DNA of 64,000 nt. Source: a bacterium (lineage in GTDB: Bacteria; Zhuqueibacterota; Zhuqueibacteria; Residuimicrobiales; Residuimicrobiaceae). How positions within the stretch are numbered: the stretch's first letter is position 1; each line of letters begins with the position of its first letter. The stretch spans positions 62,001 through 126,000 of the forward strand of contig JAKPUX010000056.1 of assembly GCA_029554865.1 (NCBI GenBank). Direction: 5' to 3'. The notes beneath the pieces are model-generated. The model did not search any database. It was not told the origin of the DNA and was given only the letters and a program-made list of their open reading frames with translations. Positions 45,688 through 54,592 of the stretch are shown here, one piece after another. The position numbers were made by a program, and so were the translations under genes.

Positions 45688-47793
45688 ATGAGTTATCACC
45701 GCCTGCTGAGGCCATGGGCCGCAACGATGCTGCTCATCCTGGCGGCCCTGGCAGGCGCCCAGACCTGGACCGCCGACAACGGCAACGGTTCTTTCACCAA
45801 TCCCCTTTTTTATGAGGAGTTCTCCGATCCCGATATCATTCGCGTCGGGGATGACTATTACCTCACCGGCACCACCATGCACGCCATGCCGGGCCTCCCC
45901 GTTCTCCATTCGCGCGACCTGGTCAACTGGAAGCTGCTCGGTTATGCCGCCGAACGCCTCAACCTCGGCCCGGAGCTGCGCTTCGAAGAGGGCCGCGAAG
46001 CCTACGGACAGGGCATCTGGGCCCCCTGCTTCCGCTACCATGCGGGCACCTTTTACATCTTTGCCAACGTCAACGGCCATGGCACCCAGCTCTATACCGC
46101 CAACACTCCCGCCGGTCCCTGGCGTCATCAGACCATGCGCGCCGCCCTCCACGACGTTTCCGTGCTCTTTGATGATGACGGCAAGGTCTACGCCGTCTGG
46201 GGCTACGACGAACTGCACATGGCCCAGCTGACTCCAGATCTGCTCGATATCGTGCCCGGGACCGAAAGAGTGGTCGTCGCGCGCGGCAGCGGCGCCGGCG
46301 AGGGCTGCCACTTTTACAAGATTGACGGCCGCTACTTCATCACCAGCACCAATTACGATCCGGTCTGCTACCAGGTCTGCCTGCGCGCCGAGGCTCCCTA
46401 TGGGCCCTACGAGCTGCGCGTGATCAGCGCGGAGGAGAATCTCGGCGTCGGCACCGGCTGGCGCTTATGGAATACCCGCGAGGGGCCGCCGTTCGCCCTG
46501 CAGCCGCCCATTGAAAATTTTGTCGGCTGCATCCCCATGCATCAGGGGGGCATCATCCGGATCCAGTCGGGTGAATGGTGGGGATGGTCGATGCTGGACC
46601 ACAATTCGGTCGGACGCGTCACCGCGCTCTCCCCGGTGACCTGGGTGGAGGGCTGGCCCCTCTTCGGCCTTCCGGGCAACCTGACCCGCACCCCGCGCAC
46701 CTGGATAAAGCCCAACACCGGTTTCTCCTCCCCGCCTTCAGCTCCCTTTGAGCGCAATGACGAGTTCAGCGGCCCCAGGCTGAAAAACGGCTGGCAGTGG
46801 AACCATCACCCGGTCGAGGAAAAATGGTCACTCACCGAGCGGCAAGGCTTCCTCCGCCTGCACGCCCTGCCCGCTGAAGATTTCTGGCGCGCCCGCAACA
46901 GCCTCACCCAGCGCGGCATCGGCCCGGAATCGATCGCCACCGCCGAACTGGATCCCGCCGGTCTGCAAGCCGGCGATGTCGCCGGTCTGGCGCTGCTCAA
47001 CCTGCCCTGGGCCTGGATCGGCATCGCCAGGCTGGAGGAGGGAATGGAACTGCAGTTCTGCAACCAGCAGGCACTCGAGCTGCTGCGCGTCCCGGTCACA
47101 GCGAAGAAAGTCTGGCTGCGCGCCCACTGCAATTTCGATACCGATACCGGCAGGTTCGCCTACAGCCTCGATGGCAGCCGCTTTACGGAGATCGGCGGGG
47201 AAATCATCATGCCCTACCAGCTCAAGACCTTTCAGGGGGTGCGCTATGCCCTTTTCTGTTATACGACGCGCGGAGAAGAGGGCGGCTGGGCCGATTTCGA
47301 CCGCTTCACAGTGACCGAGCCGCGCTGCCAGGGACTCACCCGTCCCATTCCCCACGGCCGGCTCATCACCCTCACCAGTCTGGCCGACAGCACCGTGCTG
47401 GTCAACTGGCGCAATCATCTCCGGCCGGTCGAGCGCACCAGCCCCTTTGCCGCCGGGGATGCCTCCCTCTTCAGGGTGCTCGACCGCGGCCAGGGGCGCA
47501 TCGCCCTGCAGTCGACCGCCACAGGCGGCTACGTCACCGTCAAGGGCGAGGCCGGGCTGGCCGAGGTGCGCATCGAGGCCGCCGAGCAGGGCGAGGCCTC
47601 ACTCTTTCAGTGGGTGGACATGCTCCGGGGCGATCTGATGCTGCTGTCCCTGCACAGTCATCGCTATCTCTTCGCCGATCCGGAGGCGCGCAGTCTCTGT
47701 TCGGCCGATGCCCGCAGCGCCCGGCCCGACCGCAGGGATGGCTCCTGCTTCAGCTGGCAACTCGCTGCGGAAAATCAGCAAGCGCGGGAGTGA
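45688..47793 (+). CDS. GH43-like secreted glycoside hydrolase with C-terminal concanavalin-like domain
   Basis: NPLFYEEFSDPDIIRVGDDYYLTGTTMHAMPGLPVLHSRDLVNWKLLGYA; GIWAPCFRYHAGTFYIF; GEGCHFYKIDGRYFI. Confidence 0.85.
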   Translation: MSYHRLLRPWAATMLLILAALAGAQTWTADNGNGSFTNPLFYEEFSDPDIIRVGDDYYLTGTTMHAMPGLPVLHSRDLVNWKLLGYAAERLNLGPELRFEEGREAYGQGIWAPCFRYHAGTFYIFANVNGHGTQLYTANTPAGPWRHQTMRAALHDVSVLFDDDGKVYAVWGYDELHMAQLTPDLLDIVPGTERVVVARGSGAGEGCHFYKIDGRYFITSTNYDPVCYQVCLRAEAPYGPYELRVISAEENLGVGTGWRLWNTREGPPFALQPPIENFVGCIPMHQGGIIRIQSGEWWGWSMLDHNSVGRVTALSPVTWVEGWPLFGLPGNLTRTPRTWIKPNTGFSSPPSAPFERNDEFSGPRLKNGWQWNHHPVEEKWSLTERQGFLRLHALPAEDFWRARNSLTQRGIGPESIATAELDPAGLQAGDVAGLALLNLPWAWIGIARLEEGMELQFCNQQALELLRVPVTAKKVWLRAHCNFDTDTGRFAYSLDGSRFTEIGGEIIMPYQLKTFQGVRYALFCYTTRGEEGGWADFDRFTVTEPRCQGLTRPIPHGRLITLTSLADSTVLVNWRNHLRPVERTSPFAAGDASLFRVLDRGQGRIALQSTATGGYVTVKGEAGLAEVRIEAAEQGEASLFQWVDMLRGDLMLLSLHSHRYLFADPEARSLCSADARSARPDRRDGSCFSWQLAAENQQARE

Positions 47794-48917
47794 AGGAGCT
47801 CACCCTGAGAAAAGGCCGCCAAAGTGTCGATCCGAAAAAAAGGTTTCCGACGGGCAAAGTAGAAATTGCGCGCCGGAGTGCTCCGGGCGCAGTGGATGCA
47901 TCCGCGCAGGGGGAATCCCTTGCTCTTCCGATCGCTGCCTTCCAGTCCCGGGCCGCCAGCGCGCCCCGGGCTCCGGGCGTCTATCTGATGAAGGACGGCG
48001 ACGGCCGCATCCTCTATGTCGGCAAATCAATCGATATCCGCAGCCGTCTGCGCCAGCATGCCGCATCGCTGCGCGCCGGCTATGGGGAGCGCAATTACCG
48101 CTGGATCCGGCAGGTCCGCGAGCTCTCCTGGCTGGAGACCAACTCTGAACTCTACGCCCTGCTGCTCGAGGACCAGCTCATCAAGGCGCACTGGCCGGCG
48201 GGCAATGTGCGCCAGAAGGAGTATCTCGAATACGCCTGGCTTGCCTTCTCCGTAGAAGCCCTGCCGCGTCTGCAGGTGATCGATGCCCGGCAGCGCGGTC
48301 AATTCGACGCCGTTTTCGGCCCCTTCCATGACCTCTATCATGCCCGCGACATGGCCGATCTGGTGAAGATGCGCTTCCGTCTGCGCACCTGCGCAGCAGT
48401 GCGCGCGGAGGGATGTTTGCAGGGCGAGATGCGCAAATGTTCCGCCCCCTGCCGCACTGCGGAGGCTGCCGAACGCTATCGCGGCACCGTCGCCCGCGCA
48501 GCCGCATCGCTACAGCGTCATGATCCCTGGTTCTTCCGGTTCATCGATTACACCATCCTCCGCTGCAGCCGCAACCGGGAATTCGAGAGGGCAGCCTGGC
48601 TGCACGCCATGCGTCACCGCTACTGCGCCCTGATCCGGCGCCAGGATTTCATCGAACATTTCAAACGCCATGGTCTGGTTGTGCGGGAGGGCGGGCGATG
48701 GGAGAATACATTTTACTTTCTGCATGGCCGGATGATCCGGCGCGAGGGGGGAGAGCTCCTGGCAGGGGAGGCTCCGGCGGAGGAAGGAGGATTGAGCGAG
48801 TGGCAGATCATCGACCGCGCCCAGGTGATCTGGGCATGGCTGCAGGGAGGGCGGATTTCAGGCGCGGCGGCTGTGATCGATGCCCGCTTTTTCCGCGCAG
48901 AGATAGCCGATAGGTAA
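47790..48917 (+). CDS. UvrC N-terminal-like/Cho-like GIY-YIG endonuclease
   Basis: RAPGVYLMKDGDGRILYVGKSIDIRSRLRQH; FGPFHDLYHARDMADLVKMRFRLRTC...CLQGEMRKCSAPC; no UvrC C-terminal RNase H or HhH region. Start uncertain (GTG 47790 overlaps the previous stop). Confidence 0.8.
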   Translation: MKELTLRKGRQSVDPKKRFPTGKVEIARRSAPGAVDASAQGESLALPIAAFQSRAASAPRAPGVYLMKDGDGRILYVGKSIDIRSRLRQHAASLRAGYGERNYRWIRQVRELSWLETNSELYALLLEDQLIKAHWPAGNVRQKEYLEYAWLAFSVEALPRLQVIDARQRGQFDAVFGPFHDLYHARDMADLVKMRFRLRTCAAVRAEGCLQGEMRKCSAPCRTAEAAERYRGTVARAAASLQRHDPWFFRFIDYTILRCSRNREFERAAWLHAMRHRYCALIRRQDFIEHFKRHGLVVREGGRWENTFYFLHGRMIRREGGELLAGEAPAEEGGLSEWQIIDRAQVIWAWLQGGRISGAAAVIDARFFRAEIADR

Positions 48918-48922
48918 GAGCA

Positions 48923-49942
48923 TTACCCTGCCGGCGCCTGATAACGCGGGATGCCCCAACTGATGTTCATGGTGGAGGGAGCGACGGAGCGCAGCCAGCG
49001 CTCGCTCAGAGCGCTGAGGAGAGCCGCCGGAATGGAAGCGGCCGGGCGGAGGCGGACGATGGCCTCCGCATCGAGAGCAGCGATTTGCCGGATCAGCTGC
49101 GCCCTCACCTCTTCGAGGGTGGCGGCTGAACCATCGACGGTCAGGTCGATCATCGGCCGCGCCGGCAAGGGCATGAAGCGATGACGAATCCCGCCGCCGG
49201 GAGCCAGCTCGATGATCAGATAGCCCTTCTCCTCCTCCCGCTCTGCAAAGGAGGTGCGCTCGATCGAGCCGGGGTAAAAGACCGGCGCGTTCAGCCTCCT
49301 GCCGGCGAGATCGCGGGTCAGCACCTGGTGGCGATGGATGTGGCCGCTCAGGACCGCATCAAATCCCGCCGGAATATCCCGCCCCCTGATCGCCTCCTCG
49401 CCGCTGCGAAAGGTATAATTCTGCACCCCCACCTGCGCCCCTTCCACCGCCTGGTGCATGCACAGCAGCCGGATATCAGCCGAGCAATCACGCCATCCGC
49501 TCTTCTCCACCTCAGGGACGAACAGGCCCGCCGGATTATGCCGAATGCAGGGTAGCCCCGTCACGGCAATGCGAAGGCCGCGCAAGGTCAGGACGAGGGT
49601 GAGGGGATGGTCAAAGATGGCAATCTGCGGATGGCTTTCGAGTAGCGAGCAGGGAATGTTGGAGCGCTCGTGATTGCCCGGTACAATGCAGACCGGGACA
49701 CCGAGATCGGCAATCTGCAGCAGGGGCGCAAAAGCCGATTCGATGATCGACGGATGGACCCGGCTGCGGAAAAACATGTCGCCGCCATGGACAACGAGGT
49801 CGACTTTTCCAGCGGCTGCCGGCTGCAGGGCGGCTGTGTAGTTGGCGTAAAAATCATCCCCCCGCCTCCGCCTCTGGATGCGGGGCCGCAGCGGGGTATC
49901 GATGCCGAGATGGGTGTCGGCGAGGAAGAGGATCCGGATCAA
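48923..49942 (-). CDS. SbcD/Mre11-like metallophosphoesterase
   Basis: ILFLADTHLG; VHGGDMFFRS; VPGNHERS; LSGHIHRHQVL. Confidence 0.85.
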   Translation of the reverse strand: MIRILFLADTHLGIDTPLRPRIQRRRRGDDFYANYTAALQPAAAGKVDLVVHGGDMFFRSRVHPSIIESAFAPLLQIADLGVPVCIVPGNHERSNIPCSLLESHPQIAIFDHPLTLVLTLRGLRIAVTGLPCIRHNPAGLFVPEVEKSGWRDCSADIRLLCMHQAVEGAQVGVQNYTFRSGEEAIRGRDIPAGFDAVLSGHIHRHQVLTRDLAGRRLNAPVFYPGSIERTSFAEREEEKGYLIIELAPGGGIRHRFMPLPARPMIDLTVDGSAATLEEVRAQLIRQIAALDAEAIVRLRPAASIPAALLSALSERWLRSVAPSTMNISWGIPRYQAPAG

Positions 49943-50373
49943 TTCCCCTGCTCCCTCTGCACCACATGCTCGAGGTAGAACTTTTTAAAGGCCTCATGGA
50001 TTTCGTCGCGCACCCTGCGGAAAGCGGCCAGCTTTTCCTCTTCAGTGCCCTCAACCGCTGCAGGGTCATCAAAGCCGATGTGCAGCTCCTGCTTGACCTC
50101 GCCGAGGAAGACCGGACAGCTCTCGCGGGCGTTGTCACAGACTGTGATAACGTAGTGGAAGGGCAGATGGGTAAAGATCGCGACCGATTTGGGACGGGCT
50201 TGCGAGATATCGATGTGCTTCTCGGCCATCACCTCAACGGCGAGGGGATGGACCGTGGCGGCCGGTTCAGTGCCGGCGGATTCGACCTCGAGGGCGGGAT
50301 TGAAATGCTTCAGGAAGGCCTCGGCCATCTGGCTGCGGCAGGAATTGCCGGTGCAGAGGATCAGGATGCGCAT
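49939..50373 (-). CDS. Arsenate reductase / low-MW protein tyrosine phosphatase family
   Basis: MRILILCTGNSCRSQMAEAFLKHF (CX5R loop); VITVCDNARESCPVF; ATG overlap with the metallophosphoesterase gene. Confidence 0.85.
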   Translation of the reverse strand: MRILILCTGNSCRSQMAEAFLKHFNPALEVESAGTEPAATVHPLAVEVMAEKHIDISQARPKSVAIFTHLPFHYVITVCDNARESCPVFLGEVKQELHIGFDDPAAVEGTEEEKLAAFRRVRDEIHEAFKKFYLEHVVQREQGN

Positions 50374-50481
50374 GACGGGATCTCCTTCAGGATAGTGTCG
50401 TTTGCAGGTGCCGGGCGAACGCCAGTGCCTGTTTAAGGTAAGAGAAAAAATCATCAAATGCAAGCGGTTGGGAAGCAGGGT

Positions 50482-50615
50482 ACCCCCGAAATCTGGCTCT
50501 TACCCGACACCTGGCGCCGCTTGCCCCCCCGAATCTGGCTCCTACCCGACACCTGGCGCCACTTGCCCCTTGAATCTGGCTCCTGCCCGACACCTGGCGC
50601 CACTTGCCCCCACCC
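50482..50615. repeat. Three direct copies of a 41-42 bp unit, (G)AATCTGGCTCYTRCCCGACACCTGGCGCCRCTTGCCCC
   Basis: AATCTGGC starts at 50490, 50532 and 50573. Confidence 0.85.
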
Positions 50616-50637
50616 CCCCCTGCTAATTCCAGCATAC

Positions 50638-50670
50638 CCTCGGCCTGTGCCCTGGCTGAGGATTCTTTTT
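50638..50670 (+). terminator. Candidate terminator-like hairpin downstream of the repeat array
   Basis: CCTCGGCC-8 nt-GGCTGAGG (one G:U) then ATTCTTTTT. Confidence 0.4.
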
Positions 50671-50795
50671 ACATGCGTTTTCTCACCTGCAGCCCATTAT
50701 TTTTTTCATCAATAGCATCCGGGTTAAACTCGGATTTTCATGGGTATCAAGGTTTTGCAGGGAGAAGCGAGTGGTGAAAATAGTGGATAAAGTAC

Positions 50796-50824
50796 TTGAC
50801 ATTCTGCCTCGAAATGGTTAGGTT
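50796..50824 (+). promoter_or_regulatory. Candidate sigma70 promoter for the GntR gene
   Basis: TTGACA-17 bp-TAGGTT. Confidence 0.35.
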
Positions 50825-50838
50825 ACAAAAGATATCAG

Positions 50839-50856
50839 ATATAACATGTCATACAA
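50839..50856. promoter_or_regulatory. Candidate autoregulatory GntR/FCD operator ATATAACATGTCATACAA
   Basis: Imperfect inverted repeat (6 of 8 pairs) centred on CA|TG between the promoter candidate and the proposed GTG start. Confidence 0.3.
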
Positions 50857-50873
50857 GTAGCCAGGGGACTGCT

Positions 50874-51620
50874 GTGGAAGAACTCTTCGGAAAAATCGGA
50901 AAAAGCCTTACCCTGAGTCAGGAGATCGAACTGCGCATCGAGGATTCGATACGCCAGAAAAAGCTCGAGCCCGGCCAGAAACTGCCCAGCGAGAAGGAAC
51001 TCGGGGTGATCTTTGGCGTCAGTCGTACAGCGGTGCGCGAAGCCCTGCGCATGCTGAGCGCGCGAGGACTGCTCCATGTCCGCAAGGGCGACGGCGTCTA
51101 TGTCAACTCCTTCTCCTCCTCGCTCGCCAGCAAATCCATGAGCCTCTATCTCGAGCTGCAATTCGACACCGATTCGATTCTTCATCTGGTCCATCTCCGT
51201 CAGCTTATCGAGCCCAACCTCGCCCGTCTGGCCGCCCAAAAGCGCAGCGAGGAAGATTTGGTTCGCTTCAGGCTAAATCTTGCCGCTTTCTCCGACCGCA
51301 CCCAGGACGCCGACCAGCTCGCCCGTCTGGATGTCGAGTTTCATACCCTTATCGTCACCTCCAGTCACAATCCTCTCATCCCGCTCATCATGGATCCCAT
51401 TTTCAGCATGCTCCCCCGCGTCAAGACTCTGATCGTCAATCATCTGCAAAAGACTCATAGCGATAACGCCCCCAACTACCATCAGAAAATATATGACATG
51501 ATCCGCCTCCAGGATGGAGAGGGCGCCTTTTCGGCGATGCAGGAACATCTGAAAATCGCTGAACGGGACTCCCTCCTGCTCGCCCAATGGATGAAAGAGA
51601 ACCAGGTCAGTCCGAACTGA
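50874..51620 (+). CDS. GntR family regulator, FadR/FCD subfamily
   Basis: IELRIEDSIRQKKLEPGQKLPSEKELGVIFGVSRTAVREALRMLSARGLLHVRKGDGVYV; FCD-like C-terminal helices. Start moved from TTG 50796 to GTG 50874, preceded by GGGGA. Confidence 0.85.
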   Translation: MEELFGKIGKSLTLSQEIELRIEDSIRQKKLEPGQKLPSEKELGVIFGVSRTAVREALRMLSARGLLHVRKGDGVYVNSFSSSLASKSMSLYLELQFDTDSILHLVHLRQLIEPNLARLAAQKRSEEDLVRFRLNLAAFSDRTQDADQLARLDVEFHTLIVTSSHNPLIPLIMDPIFSMLPRVKTLIVNHLQKTHSDNAPNYHQKIYDMIRLQDGEGAFSAMQEHLKIAERDSLLLAQWMKENQVSPN

Positions 51621-51685
51621 CTGCAGCGTACCACTTTAGGAAAACCTGTACGCAGGTATTGTACGGTTTGATACGGAGGTCCCTG

Positions 51686-54559
51686 ATGCTCCATCGAATC
51701 AAAGCCCCCCTTGGCTCTGTTGCCCTGCTGCTGATATGCTTACTGTCCTTCCCCCTGCGCGCAGGGGAGACGGGCAAGATCGCGGGCTCGGTCAAGGACA
51801 AACAGAACGGTCAATCCCTGCCCGGCGCCAACGTGATGATCACCGCAGTATGGCAGGGCGATCGGGTTGCCGCCCTCGAAAGACCGACTGGGGCGGTCAG
51901 CGACACGCAAGGGCAATATTTCATCCTCAACCTCCCCCCCGGATATTATAACGTCAGGATTTCCTACATCGGCTACATTCAACAGCTTCACGAAAAGGTT
52001 CAGGTCAAGATTGACAAAACCACCCGCCTCGATTTCGCCCTCGAGGCGACCGCTCTCGCCGGGGAGCAGGTTGTCGTCACCGCCTACCGGCCCGACAAGG
52101 TGGAAAAGGATCTCACCGCCACCAAGCTGACCTACGATGTCGGCGAGGTGATCAGCATCGCCGGGGTGGAGAGCATCGCCGACATCCTCGAGCTGCAGGC
52201 TGACGTGGTCGATGATCATTTCCGCGGTGGACGCGTCGGCGAGTCCACCTACCTGATCGGCGGCGCAGCCATCGTCAATCCGCTCAGCAACGAGCGCGCC
52301 TTCCTGCCCATCGTCACCGCTCTGGAGCAGGTTGAGGTCTATACCAGCGGCTTCAGCGCCGAGTACGGCAATGCCCAATCGGGCGTGGTCAACATGGTAG
52401 CCAAAGAAGGAAAAAGCAGCTGGGATTCACGCATGGAATTCTCCTCGACCCTGCCCTATTACAAGAGTTGGGGCGGGAGCCCTTACTCACCCGAAAATCT
52501 CGATTATTTCCATCTGCTCTATGATCCCGAGGAGTGGCTCAAGGACAACCCCCTCCTGCCCGGTCATCCCCTCTGGGAGAACGGTTACGGGGTCGCCAAA
52601 TATCTGCCGCCGCGCATCGTCTGGCCCCCCAATCCCCTCAACCACCAGGACTCCCTGCGCATGGCCCTTATCGGGCGCAATCTCTGGCTGCAGTCGGTAC
52701 GCGACGTCGGCCTCGAATCCAGGGCCATGGACTACCGCTTCGACTTTACCGCCGGCGGCCCCGTCGCCAAAAACACCCAGATGTTTGTGGCCATGCGTCA
52801 GAGCATGATCTCGCCCCTGGTACCGACTCCGAACCCGGATCTGGAGCGGCAGATGCTCGGCAATCTCACCTGGCAGCCCTCGGCCGACGACAAGCTCAAA
52901 CTCTCCGTTATGTACGATTTCTCCTTCCTGAACTATCTCGACAGCAACTGGGAACGCTGGATCTTCGACCGCACCCTCAGCGTGACCAAAAAGACCAACA
53001 GTTCCCTGCAGTACGGCCTGGAATGGCGCCACCTCTTTTCGCCCGCCAGCTATGGCGATTTCAACTTCAAGGTTCTCGATGTCCGGCAACGGGACCGCAT
53101 CGAGCTCCTGACCGATGATCAGTATCTGGACGATTACGGCAACAACCGCAATTGGGTGGACTATACTGCCCCTTCCAATCAGCGGGTGGGCCGCCCGAAT
53201 GACGACCGCGGCAGCCAGAAGACGCGCACCTGGTCCCTGACCAGCAGCTACACCAGCCAGATCAACCGCTACAACCTGCTCAAGAGCGGCCTGCAGTTCT
53301 ACTACTACGATCTCGATGTCGACTATCAGTATAACGCGACCAACCCCCAGAACCTCCAGAATCTGACCTTCCGCTCCTTCCCTTTCGAGGGCGCCCTTTA
53401 TCTGCAGGATAAAATGGAGTTTGAGGGGCTGATCGCCAACATAGGTCTGCGCTTCGATTTCTATGACCTCAACACCCGCTACTATCTCGACAAGTTCTAC
53501 CCCCTCCGCGATCCGGAAAAAACCGAAAAGACCGGTCTCTTCACCCGGCTGCAGCCGCGCATCGGCATCTCCTTTCCGGTCTCCGAGTACTCGGTTTTTC
53601 ACCTCAACTACGGCACCTTCACCCAGCGGCCTAATTTCTATCAGCTCTTTTACAACGAGATCAACGACGACGGCGGCATTGTGACCCTCTACACCCTCGG
53701 CAATCCTGAACTCAAACCCGAGAACACCCAGGCCTATGATATCGGTATCGTCCGCAGCCTCGCCGGCGGCTTTCAAATCGATGTCAGCGCCTATTACAAG
53801 GATGTCAAGAACCTGGTCGAGTCGGCCTTTTACAAGACCGAGGGCGGAGAATCCTACCGCACCTACATCAACCGTGACTATGCCGACATCAAGGGCTTTC
53901 ATGTCAATTTCGAGCGCGTCACCGGCTCCCTGCGCGGCTACCTGCGCTACAATTATGAGGAGGCTAAGGGCAAGAACAGCAATCCCGACAACCTCGCCGT
54001 GCCGGTTACCTTTTTCAATTACACACCCTCGGAGGAGGAACTGGCCGATCTCGCCGAACAGCGCTTTCCAGAGGATGTCTTTCTCGATTACGACCGCAAG
54101 CACAAGATGGTCATTAATCTACGCTACCTCACGGGCAAGGAGTCCGGCTTCGAGATCCTGGGATTCCGCCCCCTGGCCAATCTCTCGGTCAGCAACACCT
54201 TCCGCTACTATACCGGCCGGCCCTACACCCTGCCTCCCTCTCTCGATCCCTTCGGCCAGGCCCTGAAGTTCAGCAAGAGGACCCCTGACGAGCGCGACTG
54301 GCGCATTCGCCTGGAGAAGCGCTTCGGCTCCGGCCGCAGCAGCCTTACCGCCTACGTTGAAGGCTTTAACATGCTCAATCAGAAGACCTGGAGCTACAGC
54401 CGCACCTTCAACCACGGCCGCAACACCGTGCGCTGGCACACCGATCGCGCCAACATCCTGACTGATGACGAATTCGCCCCCTACGTCACCGGACAGGAGC
54501 TCTATCTCCTGACCAACGAGCCCCGCCATTTCCGGATGGGGATGATCTTCCATTTTTAG
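51686..54559 (+). CDS. TonB-dependent receptor with N-terminal CarboxypepD_reg-like domain
   Basis: GKIAGSVKDKQNGQSLPGANVMIT...; plug SIADILELQADVVDD...TYLIGGAAIVNP; FSAEYGNAQSGVVNMVAKEG; C-terminal beta-barrel strands ending FRMGMIFHF. Confidence 0.9.
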   Translation: MLHRIKAPLGSVALLLICLLSFPLRAGETGKIAGSVKDKQNGQSLPGANVMITAVWQGDRVAALERPTGAVSDTQGQYFILNLPPGYYNVRISYIGYIQQLHEKVQVKIDKTTRLDFALEATALAGEQVVVTAYRPDKVEKDLTATKLTYDVGEVISIAGVESIADILELQADVVDDHFRGGRVGESTYLIGGAAIVNPLSNERAFLPIVTALEQVEVYTSGFSAEYGNAQSGVVNMVAKEGKSSWDSRMEFSSTLPYYKSWGGSPYSPENLDYFHLLYDPEEWLKDNPLLPGHPLWENGYGVAKYLPPRIVWPPNPLNHQDSLRMALIGRNLWLQSVRDVGLESRAMDYRFDFTAGGPVAKNTQMFVAMRQSMISPLVPTPNPDLERQMLGNLTWQPSADDKLKLSVMYDFSFLNYLDSNWERWIFDRTLSVTKKTNSSLQYGLEWRHLFSPASYGDFNFKVLDVRQRDRIELLTDDQYLDDYGNNRNWVDYTAPSNQRVGRPNDDRGSQKTRTWSLTSSYTSQINRYNLLKSGLQFYYYDLDVDYQYNATNPQNLQNLTFRSFPFEGALYLQDKMEFEGLIANIGLRFDFYDLNTRYYLDKFYPLRDPEKTEKTGLFTRLQPRIGISFPVSEYSVFHLNYGTFTQRPNFYQLFYNEINDDGGIVTLYTLGNPELKPENTQAYDIGIVRSLAGGFQIDVSAYYKDVKNLVESAFYKTEGGESYRTYINRDYADIKGFHVNFERVTGSLRGYLRYNYEEAKGKNSNPDNLAVPVTFFNYTPSEEELADLAEQRFPEDVFLDYDRKHKMVINLRYLTGKESGFEILGFRPLANLSVSNTFRYYTGRPYTLPPSLDPFGQALKFSKRTPDERDWRIRLEKRFGSGRSSLTAYVEGFNMLNQKTWSYSRTFNHGRNTVRWHTDRANILTDDEFAPYVTGQELYLLTNEPRHFRMGMIFHF

Positions 54560-54592
54560 TCCCGACCGGTCGGGCCAACCTTCGAGGAGCTT

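Noticed and set aside
50482-50615. Repeat array considered as CRISPR
   Set aside because: Units are contiguous 41-42 bp tandem repeats without unique spacers and no cas genes are nearby.
52487-54103. 538-aa minus ORF, hydrophobic-looking
   Set aside because: Antisense shadow of the TonB receptor gene.
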